Program-made: the position numbers and the translations under genes
Notes under the pieces: generated by a model
What the model was told of the DNA's origin: nothing
What the model saw: only the letters and a program-made list of their open reading frames with translations
The model's database searches: none
Part shown: piece by piece, positions 36,322 to 46,600 of the stretch
Numbering within the stretch: the first letter of the stretch is position 1
Layout: each line of letters opens with the position of its first letter
NCBI RefSeq assembly: GCF_047663525.1
Contig: NC_092591.1
Coordinates: 28,305,001-28,369,000 of the forward strand
Direction: 5' to 3'
Length of the DNA: 64,000 nt
From: Anas platyrhynchos
Taxonomy: Eukaryota; Chordata; Aves; Anseriformes; Anatidae

Positions 36322-36458
36322 CTAGTTGCAGTAGTTTTCCAGTTGGTAGAGGGAGCACGGGTTTTCACAGCATTGCTCAACGATGCCTCGCTTGACTTTC
36401 TGGTATTCCTCATGCTGGAACGGCAGCTCTCCCACCTCGCCATGCAGGGGACCGTTCA
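36322..36458 (-). CDS. INS: INS last coding exon (C-peptide end and A chain)
   Basis: The acceptor tctcccctggcag precedes TGAACGGTCCC. The first two bases complete a Val codon split by the intron. The exon encodes [19 protein letters not shown], the VKR processing site and the 21-residue A chain, and stops at TAG (36324–36322). Confidence 0.98.
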
Positions 36459-39400
36459 CTGCCAGGGGAGAAAAATATAAGCCATACAGTATTCATCATA
36501 TGTCAGCCCTGGCTGTTGAGCCCCATGGAAACCCCTTTTTCAGACACCAGACTTGTAAGCAGAGAGCTGGCTGGGAAGTGGGGAGGCAGTTGCAAGCTTT
36601 TCCCCAAGCTGATGTGCTCAGAGCACCTTCCGGTTCTCAGTTTCCTCTCCCAAAGTAACCCCATGGTGCACAAAAGGAACCAAATGGAGTGGGTATCGGT
36701 GCTGTGACAGACCCAGGGGTACAGGGTCTTTACTGAGGCAAGTGTGTGGAGAGGAGGAAAAATCCTGCACACTCTCTGGGGTGAGCAGCTAGTAAATAAG
36801 CTGGTGGTTGGTCTACTCCAAGTGACAAACCTGAAAACCTGTGGGCAGAGCTATCCAGGAGTCCAGTGAAAATACAGAAAATGGCAAATAAAACAGTGAT
36901 TTTTCCTCTAGGAAGAAAAAAAAAACTAACAACCAGAAGAAAGTGCCTGGAAAGCGAGACTACGATGTGGTTTCTAGGTCAGCATGAAAGTATAGCTCGA
37001 GACACAAAATCCCCAAGCCCCCAAAGCGTGATACAATGAACGAGGCACAAGAGTAACAAGAAATCATTATGCTAGCTTGCTAAAGGGAAAACTTAGAAAA
37101 GATTTAGTCCAGCATTAAGTAGAAGAGGAAATAGCTAGTCAATGTTTTGTGATTTATCTCATCCTTCAAGCCAGCTACAAGCAGACTGTGAACACAACCA
37201 GCTCATGTGACAAAGAGGTGGTGGCTCAGGCAAAAGTCATAGAAAAAGAGGTAGGAACTCCTCAGATACTTTCAGACAGGTTGGGCATGATGAAATTCTC
37301 CATGCAATATTTACAGAATTGGCTAACTTCTGACCCAGTCATGATGGTCTTCAGTACCCATCTTCTCACACTACAGCTGTAAGATAATAGGTCCTGGCCC
37401 CTTCTAGGTATCAACAGCATGTTCAAGGGCAGCTCTCCAGAGTGCCTCATCCCACCTGCCTGAGACTTTGCACATCTTGCCATTGTGCTTAACTGAATAA
37501 ACCCAGGTTGTGTTGCTCTGTGTCTTCTGATTTCCATCTTCTGAAAGCAGCCTTTGCAACAGCTGGCTGGCTACGGGACAGGGCTGGTGGTGGCAGGTAC
37601 GTGCAAGTGGTGGAGATGTCTGCCCTGGGAGAAGCAGCTGTACTTCCCAGCCATGAGAAGGGCCGTGCTCCCTGTGCAGTGCTCACACTCCCAGCTTCCA
37701 CCTCTGAAGCCCCACACCTGCACCTCTCAGTGGCCACAACGCTGGGTAGAGGCAGCACTTCCAGCAGGTCCCTGCATGGCACACTGCTCCCCACACCATT
37801 CCTTGGTGGCAGCTCAGGAAAGGGATTAGCAGCAGACAGAGAGCAGAGGAGTTGTGTTTTTCAGTGCCCTGCCTCTCTTTTGCAATCTGTTTCCAATTTT
37901 GCAGTTTAGCTGCTGATAGGAGTCATTTGCTCTCTGCTTGCAGCTCCTCTGACGCTCAGGCTGGATCACAAGTGAACATGAGAAGCACAGGACAGGCTGT
38001 TTCCCTGAAGCGAAAAGTTCAGACAAAGTGTTTGAGACAAGTTTAGGAGTTTGCAGAGCTCGTCGGAGGCTGGTAGCTTCCAGAGCCAGATCAGAAACGC
38101 CTGCCTGGGTAGGAATGAGCCCAGCTCGTCTGGGGGCAGGGCAGGTAGCAGGGAGCTGAGTAGCTCTGAGCTGATAAAAGTGTTTCCTGTGTTACCGATT
38201 TACAGAACAACTGCTCTGCTGAAACAAAAGGCAAAGCGAGGAAACCAACCTACCGCATTTCTGTGGGGGCTGCAGAATGTCAGCTTTTTGTCTTCTTAAT
38301 CTGCTGTACAAAATAAGGTAAAGATGGACACTGGCTCCATCACAACCTGCTCTGGCTAATCCATTTACCACCGTGAAATAAGAAACAATATAAAGCGGTG
38401 GGGGGCTGCAAGCCTGTTGAAGGGCAAGATTAGTACTCAAAATTACCTTGGAAACTATAGAAACCCTCTGAAAAGATGGGATGCTGCTCAGCAAGAAATG
38501 GGGAAGATGCTAGAGGAATGCAGGAAGGCTGCATTGCGCACCCAGGATGAGGAGTAGGCCATGGTGGACCACCAGGTAGTGGTCCTTCAGGGGCTGAAGA
38601 TCCATATGGCTGGTGGCCAAGGGGGACTAGTCTCTATCGATCACCAGCACGTTGCTGCTTTGGAAAAGACAAACCCTGTGTAGGAATGTGGTGTGGAAAA
38701 CATGCAATATCATTCTGTTCACTTGCTCACTCTGCTTGGCGCTGACCAAGCCTCACCTGGAGTCCTCTGTGCTTCTCCAGACATCGCCATTAAGTAAGGT
38801 TATGGACCAAATGCAGAACAATTTGCATGACAGAGTCCTAGAATATATGCCCTGGGAAGGCAGTCTGGGAGTGTCAAAGAGCAGGTTAAAACTAGACATG
38901 GAAATAATCTTTAAATAGTTTAAAAAGCACCCATTAGGAATAAATTAGTATTCTTCCCTGTGTCTGCTATGCAGAAGACAAGAAATAATTGACAGCAAGA
39001 GATATTCAGGTTAGATATTAGGAAGCAACATTCAAGAAGAAAATCAATTAAGCATAGGAATGGACAGTTTCAGAAGGCAGGAGGTTTTTATGACAATACT
39101 CAACAAGAGTGGTTCATGAATAGGGTGGAGACAAGTGCCCCTGTCTTGGTACAGAAGGAGGCTCCTTGGGTTCCTTCTGCCTTTATTTTCCATGGTCACT
39201 CCCAGGCCAGTGTAATGCCCTACACGGGTTGGGATGTTGCTGTTCTCAGCCTCTCTCTTCCAAAAGAGAAGCAGAAAAGTTTGAGCTTTGACTGACAATT
39301 CCTTCTGCCTCATAAATCGTCTCCCCCTGCCTGCCCTGCCAGCTGCCTTTTTAACCTGAAGATCTTTTCATTGGCAATACGACGCTGCTGGTATGTCAAA

Positions 39401-39698
39401 GGTATTCCTGGCATTCCCCATCAAGGACATTCCTGGTGTCACCGTCAAAGATAGGTGTCTCCCTTTTGTATCACATAGCATACAGACACAGTCATGGTCG
39501 ATCTGACTTACCTAGAGGCTGCTCAACGTCCCGCCGGGTTTTGGGGGAGTAGAAGAAACCCCGCTCCCCACACACCAGGTAGAGAGCCTCAACCAAGTGG
39601 GAGCCACAGAGGTGCTGGTTGGCAGCTGCGTGGCTGATCCCAGGGCCAGAAAGAGCAAGAAGGGCCAGGAGAGGCAGCGACCGGATCCAGAGAGCCAT
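36322..39698 (-). CDS. INS: Preproinsulin (two coding exons)
   Basis: The CDS joins 39698–39512 (62 codons plus 1 nt) and 36458–36322 (2 nt plus 44 codons and TAG), giving 107 aa. The signal peptide is residues 1–24 ([20 protein letters not shown]…). The B chain starts [20 protein letters not shown] and ends FFYSPKT. Arg-Arg follows, then a 26-residue C-peptide (DVEQPL…EEYQ), Lys-Val-Lys-Arg, and the A chain [20 protein letters not shown] plus Asn. All six cysteines and both dibasic prohormone-convertase sites are intact. Glu A8 and Pro A10 with Thr B30 are the duck/goose pattern; chicken has His A8. The peptide hormone is secreted by pancreatic beta cells. The C-peptide intron is in the position conserved across vertebrates. 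Confidence 0.98.
36459..39511 (-). other. INS: INS intron 2 (3.05 kb)
   Basis: The intron interrupts the C-peptide at a Val codon, in phase 1. The chicken gene also has a large intron here (about 3.5 kb as I recall). It contains an old CR1 fragment near its 5' side (about 38690–39065). I see no coding exon. Confidence 0.9.
38690..39065 (+). mobile_element. Old, degraded CR1-like LINE fragment in INS intron 2
   Basis: The plus strand has landmarks in CR1 order: 'tgtgtaggaatgtggtgtgg', 'cctcacctggagtcctctgtgcttct', 'ttatggaccaaatgcagaac', then 'gcaagagatattcaggttagatattaggaagcaac'. The last is the 'caggttggatattaggaaa' region seen in many CR1 3' ends. It is heavily diverged and antisense to INS. 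Confidence 0.55.
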
Positions 39699-39715
39699 GG
39701 TAAGGAGGATGAGGC
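39512..39715 (-). CDS. INS: INS first coding exon (signal peptide, B chain)
   Basis: The exon starts after acceptor cttcttacccctag at 39715. Seventeen bases of 5' UTR lead to the ATG at 39698, and the exon ends at 39512 before GTAAGTC. It encodes the signal peptide, the full B chain, the RR processing site and the first residues of the C-peptide (DVEQPL), then gives one base of the split Val codon. Confidence 0.98.
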   Translation of the reverse strand, partial: ASSSLPWLSGSGRCLSWPFLLFLALGSATQLPTSTSVAPTWLRLSTWCVGSGVSSTPPKPGGTLSSL

Positions 39716-40411
39716 CTAGGGGTAAGAAGCAGAGCAGACACAGGGTGGGCTACAAGGGAGAAATAAGTTGTCATCAACTATCTTATGCCCTTTAGCTCCT
39801 TTGGACCTCCTAAAGAGGGAAGGAGAGCTTTATGCATCAGGCCCAGGAAGTCAGAGTAAATGCTGATTACAAGTAGAAGTCCATCTCCAGCCACCTGCTC
39901 TCACCATTCCTGACCTCCTTGCTGTCTCCTCCTAGAGAGGAGCCAAACTAGACCCCAACACCCATGTATGGGGTGGCCTTTCATAACACAGCCTTCATGG
40001 GCATTTAAATGCGTAGGGTTAAAATACATGGGCTTTTTCTAGCCAGTGCCTGTGTACACAGGCTCTGAGGCTGCAGTGCAAGCACCAATCTTGGACAGAA
40101 GAGCTCTGGAAAAAAAGAGTTCAGCCCGGAATAGGGGCATTTGTTTGGGAAGAGTCATCTTGCCAAGCCCTGTGTTGCACCTACTCAGGAGAGCAGAGAT
40201 CAGCAGACACTTTCAGAGGAGAAACCCACTCTGCCAAGTCAGAAGGGGCTGTTCTTTATGCTGTCCCAAAAACAGCACAACTTGCTCACAGATCTGAGGA
40301 GACCTCATTTTCCTGGACTAGCAAGCCAGCACTTGTCAGTGGCTGCTACATCCACTAAAGAAAGCAGATGCACACCCAGCTAGAAGCTAGACAGGAGGCA
40401 ATCAGACTTAC
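39716..40411 (-). other. INS: INS intron 1 (5' UTR intron)
   Basis: The intron runs from donor CTTTAG|GTAAGTC (40411) to acceptor CCCCTAG (39716), 696 bases. An intron in the 5' UTR is conserved across vertebrate insulin genes. I recall the chicken counterpart as only about 119 bases, so either this lineage has a longer intron or the true exon 1 differs. I see no repeat that accounts for the extra length. Confidence 0.65.
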
Positions 40412-40472
40412 CTAAAGACGAGGCAGCAAGCGATGGAGAGAAGTTTGCTCCTGGAGATGAAGACCGTTTGGT
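40412..40472 (-). other. INS: INS non-coding exon 1
   Basis: On the minus strand this short leader runs from about 30 bases downstream of a TATA box to a strong donor (gtaagt) at 40411. It contains no start codon in frame with the coding exon. The size of about 60 bases is typical of insulin exon 1. The 5' end is inferred from TATA spacing. Confidence 0.7.
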
Positions 40473-40496
40473 GGTAGTTTCCCCATTCTTTCCCAT

Positions 40497-40680
40497 ATTT
40501 ATATGCTTTACATTAGCCCAAGTGACACAGGGGCTAGTACAAGCCCCACCTTCTCAGTGACGCTCCAGCCAAAATGTTTGCTGCTTGTGCACATTAATTT
40601 CCCTCAATATGGCATCAACAGGTCTTTAGGTAAGTTAAGACAGAAGCAACAGTTTGCAGTTTCCATCTCATTTCAGCTGA
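40497..40680 (-). promoter_or_regulatory. INS: INS promoter
   Basis: On the minus strand a TATAAAT box lies at 40503–40497. Upstream are a CTAATG A-box-like site (about 40510–40515), a CGTCA cyclic-AMP-response half site (40562–40558), and AAATTAATG (about 40592–40600), a TAAT core of the kind bound by PDX1. Further up is CAGCTG, an E-box (about 40675–40680). This is the sort of element set used by vertebrate insulin promoters. Site identities are inferred from short motifs. Confidence 0.65.
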
Positions 40681-43600
40681 CCTGTTTTTGTTTCCCTGAA
40701 GCTCTGTCCTGAGCCATCAGCGACCCTTTTAGCAGGAGATAATGGCGCTATTACAGCTGCAATGATTACTAATGACACTAATGCTGGCAATAGGCACTGC
40801 TGGCATTGGGGTGGCCAACAGCTGTTTCTGAAATGTAAAATTAAAGGCAAACAGGTTAATATGTTTGATTAATATCCCCTTGGAAAGTATGCAGCAATGG
40901 GAAGGAGTTGTCAGTGTGACCATGCTGCGGTCAGGTGCCAGAGGAAGGAAAACACATTATTGCACGAAGGCTGTCTGAGGCTCATGGCAAGAGACACGCG
41001 TCCTCCGCTTGGGCTGGGGGAGGACCAACACCTGCTTTTCACAGGAGATGGCGGATATTTGTTTTAGCTCAGCTGGTGGGCCTAAATCAGACCACTTGAA
41101 ATGTTGTGCTCCACAGTTGAGGGCAGCCAGAGCAGCCACCATGTTTAGTGTGAGCACTGCAGTGTGCCCCGTTTTCTCATGTTCATGCAAGTCAAAGCTG
41201 GCTCATCTGAGCTGGGCCTGTGATACTGATATATTTTCTGAGTGCACTTGCTGTGGTGGGCTATTGAAATTCAATATCCTGTAGGGGAAATTGGAGGTGG
41301 TTAACAGAAACCGGGAGATAGCTGGTCATCTCCACTCTGTCTGGTCCTTCACAGGGAGAAAAATTCTTACGGCCATGACCTCATAAACTCTCTGTCACTT
41401 CACTTTTGCTTCAGAAATTAAGTTAGAAAAATACATTACATGGTCAGAATTCATCATTGAGAGGGAGAGCTTGGAAAAATGACTTGTGCATTAACCAGTG
41501 CAGGGTGTCTCCTAATAGTAGACCGAAAAAGGGCTCCAGTGGAGTGAAGCCACTGGTTTGTCATGTCTCCAGTCCTGAAGGATGTGATTCCCAAATTCCA
41601 GAGGTGGGTTGTGGGAAGGGACCACTCTTTTCCTCTGCATTTCTGGTGATAGTGTGGTGAGTATGAAGAAAACAGCAAAGCAGATCTGACTGGTATAGTA
41701 CTTAGGTAGTGACCACCGATCTAGCGGAGAGCCTGACACAGCTGAGATGTGTGATCCTTCACAATTTCAGTGTGTCCCAGCTCAGACACCAGCTGCCTGA
41801 ACTCTGTTGCCTGCTTAGAATACTCCTGATCCTCTGCACACAGTATAAATCAGAAGAAATTTCACCCAAATCAGCAGATAGCATGAGATTTGAACCAGAC
41901 CCCCAATTTCTTGTCTTGCCAAAGTGATTCCTCCCAATGACTTCCACCTGCATGTAGGAGGTGGACCCCATCATGGCTTTGAGAGTGAAGTATCATATGT
42001 TTGCTAAAATGACTGTGACTGCAAAAAGACTGGTGAGAAGTGCTAAATCTCCGGTGAGCACATATAAAGGGGACTCATTTGCTCAAATGGATGCGAGACA
42101 AGGTTATCGGTTACATCCCCTGCCATGTGGGTCTTTCATCCTCATGCTAATAAATCCAAGTTGTGATGCTCAACTACAGTTAATAGCATCTCTGCATGAT
42201 GTGTAACACTATCTCTGTCTCCCTTCCCCTCAAAAAAAAAGATATTTGATGTACTTGAATGACCTAGTGCTCTATCCCTGAAGAGGGTCTCGGGTTTCAG
42301 GGAGATAGGAGTACGCAGACCTTCTCTCTACTAGGAAAAGATGAAGAATTAGTGGCTCCATAGCATAAAACCTGACATTTTATCACCTTGCCTCCAGAGC
42401 ACTGAGCCTCCACCCAGCATCCCACTAAGGGGCAATTTGCAAAGTTACCCTACGAATCCCTTTAGCAGTCATTTTTCTGTGTTCGCAACTTGCTGCGAGG
42501 CCCATTTCTGAAGACACCTCAGCCCAATGGCTGCCTTGGAAAGGCTCTGGAGCAAGGGATTCCCCAGGTTAATCACACACTGAGATTTGTCATTTAGGGT
42601 TTTCCTTCTTGTGCTTTTAAATGCTACCTGAGCTCATCCTAACTTGTATTTATTTTATTGATGGTGGGAGTTTGTAAGGAGGCTCCTTTATCCACTATCT
42701 TCTGCCTTGTAGGTAGCTTTCCTGTTGGGCTTCCCTGGGGCAGGGCTTACCCTGTTGACGTAAAAGAAAACTAGTCTCTTTTGTGCTGGGAGGGCCAAAT
42801 TATTGTCGTTCTTCCTACACTTGGCCAACCAAATCCTGAAGGCAGCTTCGAAAAGCTCAGCCCAATTTTACAGAATGCTCAAACAGGGGAAGGGCTGGTG
42901 ATACCTGAGAGTTCAGAAATCACTCTTGGCTTGCTGTGGTGTGTGTGCAAAATTAGGCCACAAGATTTATTGGAAGGAAAAAAGATACTGCATTGGCTCA
43001 AAATTCAACTTTTCTGCAGAAATTTCCTACTAGGATTTTTTTTCCCTACTAAAATATGATAACTTTGATTATTTATTGGAAAGCCTTTTTTTTTTTTTTT
43101 TTTTAAATACCATAAATGGGCCTTTGGAATATGAAAAATGCTAGCAGTGATATAAACAGATATGAAATAGATATAAACTGTGGAAAGTTTTGTCTTAGGG
43201 TGGGAAAATCCCATGTCAGCAGCCAATTGAGAGAGGGGGGCAACAGAGGAGCCCTTTTCTTAATGGAAAATCTTTTTTTACAGCAAAATCTCAGCGCATT
43301 CCTCCCAGACTGGACTTCCCCATGACTTCCACATGGTAAAGCAGAGATGGGGCAAATATCCATCTGGATGGATGACCCTTGCTCAGCTGCAGCTCCTTAG
43401 CTCCACACTGGGCTCACTTGGCTGAAGGGTGGGAGCCTCTAGGTGGAAGTGGATTGCTCCTGGCTCCTGCCCTTCGTGCTAAACCACTGCTGGACGTGAC
43501 TTGAAGCCACCTCCCTTGCTCACATCCCCCCAACCTCAGGCAGTTACATCAGTGGGAACCAGGTTTAGGCAATCCCTGGTGTCATGTAATCAAGTTTTAC

Positions 43601-46600
43601 AGTCTGCTGCCAGCACAATAAAATCTTTACTACTGTAGATGTCTCACATTTTCGAACCCTGTCCTGCAGAAATAACAAGCCCATTATGGGGGAACTGGTT
43701 AACGATTACAAGTTTGTGCAAGCTTTACTGAAAGCAAAGGTCAGCTTTGGAAGTGGACAAGTGATCAGCAAGGAGCTGGGGTCCCCAAAACACTGGTCAC
43801 CACTCCTGGGTGGCTTTGCCTTGTCCCTGTTGGTGGTTCCTTTGCAGTCTCCATCTGTAAGATGAAGGAAAAGGAAGCGAAGAGCAGGGAGAGGAACCTA
43901 GCACTGAGGAGGGTGCTTAATCATGTGAATGCTTGCAACCAAATCCTATGATGCCTGCAGATATGTGGTGGCCCCATCTTGCAGGTGGGGCAGCCTCTGT
44001 GGGCTTGGGGAGGAGAAGGGGCTGCTATAGCAAAGGGTGAGGCTTATCTGGAGCCACACAATGAGAGATGCCCTTGCTTCAAAAGGGATGTTGTGCAAGC
44101 GGACAAGGGGGTTGCTCACTGGGATAAAAGTAATCCCAGCTCCTTCTATAAACTAATCTGGGCAGCCATAAGGGCGCAGGGCTCACGAGCTGTCCCCATC
44201 TCCCCTCTGGCCATGGGGCCCAAGGGAGATGCTCCTACCAGACTGCAGGTTTCACAATTGTCCAGGTTCTTCCAGGCCAGGGATGTTATCTCACAGCTTA
44301 GAGCACAAAGGGTTGATTCATGAAATGGAGGGTGTAACCCAAAGCCCACTGTAACCAACCACGCTTGTCCTGTTGGCATCCATCATCTTTGGGTTAACCT
44401 TTAACAGACAAGGGGCTGCAGAAGAACTCAGAGAGGGTTGTGAGTACATCCTCACCTCTGGAGATGCATCTTGCTGGTAGAAGATGCTCCAGGGAGCCTC
44501 TCTGAAGCACCAGCAGCTTTCATTAGGAGACAGAAGTTTCCCATCCGTGCTGTGGCTTTGAGGTCAGCTTCCTACAACTCAGCACTTCTGACCACCCCAC
44601 TATGCACTTCTCAGCAGTGAAACCCTGACTTTAGGCCAGCCCGGGACCCCCACCCAGGCAAATTGGTTTGGCTGCACCTCGCCAAGCCCCCTTGGCCTCT
44701 GCAAACAAGTGCAGCCATCTGAGCAAAGCAGACTGAATTTAATGACCATTAGTGTAAAGCTCCCAGAATCTTCCCAATCCATCTTGGGAAGAGCAAATGC
44801 AAGGTTATATATAGAGATTGAAAACACAGGTACGCTCCTTTTAACCCTGTTAAAATATTACCAACACAGACTTTTTGAGAAGGTAGAGGTGGAAATAGTT
44901 CCTAAGAGCTGCTAATAGTTCCTAGACACAGCTATTAGCAGAACAAATTGGTTTGTTTATCAATGAGGATGAGATGAAATCTGTGGCTATTAATGGCCCA
45001 AAAGTAATCCTTGGTGTAGATAGAGAAACATTAGAAGAGGTGATGACACCCTGCTAGAGGACAAGTAATGAAGAGCAAAAGCAGCAAATAAGTTCCACAG
45101 AGCTGAGAAGGGCTGGATAAACAGCCTGATCAGCACCAATCCAAAAATACACATTTTCAGCACCGTCACCACATCTGTCCTTCTTCATGGATCAGAGTTG
45201 GGGAAGTCTGTGAGAGCAACCAAAAAGGATTTTGACTTTGTCCTCAGGAGATGACCATGAGAGGGGCCATGGAGTCCATCAGGGAATTTTCTCCAGTGTC
45301 CACAGCTGTAGGCAGCAAAGTCTCATGGTGCCACCGCCAGGGCATGAACAACAGGCAGCAATAGGCAACACTTGGAAAGCAAAGACATGGACAACCTGGG
45401 GAAGCCTTGGATAAAACAGAGAAGGAGGAAAGCTGATCCTCAGCCACCTTGCTGGAAAGCATGGGCAGGCCACCAGAGAGCAGCAGACATGGCAGAGAGT
45501 GATGGGTGCTACAACAAGCCAACGCAGCAAGGTGGTAAAAGAGGAAAGAAAAAAAAAAGAAGGGATGGTTTTGGATTTGTCTTCTGCTGTAAAGTGGTCC
45601 CACAGACTGAAAATAAATTACTATGTCAGGTATGTCTGTGTTTTCTGCCACCGCTCATTTCTGCAGCTGTGGGTGCACCGTGGATATCTGTCATGGTGTC
45701 CCTCATTATAAAATTGAGGTCTGTAAGTGACAATGTAAGAGGATGTTTAGGGACAGCGTGCTCATTCTCGCACAGCATTTTTTGCTGGGTTTCAGTAGGA
45801 AGCTTTGAAACCCCATTTTCTGGAACAAACTTCCTCCTTTCCCCTCACTCCTGCTTTGGGGCTCCCGGCTCTGATGCTATTAATTATCCCTGGCTAAGTG
45901 GATCATTTGGAGCACTTAAAGCTACTTTCAGGATTTGGAGGCACACCGGTAACCGGTCCGCGGGTTTGCCTAGGGGTTCCTAGACAAGGAGGTGTAAATC
46001 CTACTGATAAGGCTTGTTAGTGTTACGGGGCTGGGGAAGGGGAGGGTTGGAGACAGGCACATGGATCTCCAGGGCCGGGAGGGGTGAGCAGCCCCCTCCT
46101 CCTGCGGGGAGCCCCGCGGGCAGCCAGGGTCATGCTGATTTACGGCAGCGGAGGAACTGGGGCCGTTAATTCAAAGATGCCGCTTATCGGTGTTTGGAAA
46201 GCAAGCTCCGATCTGTTCGTTAGCGATTTGGCCTTTGCTGTAAATAGAGGGGCCCCCGTGCTTTGCTCTGACATTTTTGTCCTTATTATCTTGTCTCGGC
46301 CTCAGAGGGAGGTGGGAGAGTTATTTAAGGCTGACCTTAGTGGAAGGAAAATGAACAACTCCCTCTCCCCACCCTGTTTTTCTCTCTAAAGTCCCGAGTA
46401 ACAACTGTTGCACTGAGCTATCTGTGTGAGATACTTAATCCTTCACCGTCCCTACAAATATTTTGTAGATCAATTCACCCTGCTGTGCCCAGAGAGCTGA
46501 CAGAGAAAATAATCACAAAGACACCCAGTAGAACTAATGCCAGGAGTGAAAAATGGATTTTGCTTCATTATCTCTTCAGGAAAATCAATGAGGATGGACC

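Noticed and set aside
37149-37537. Open frames in INS intron 2 that could be an extra INS exon
   Set aside because: The C-peptide joins exactly between 39512 and 36458, and no splice sites or insulin-family motifs occur in these frames.
45372-45983. A 203-codon plus-strand open frame between INS and TH
   Set aside because: No domain or codon signature, no plausible splice partners, and it passes through A-rich low complexity.
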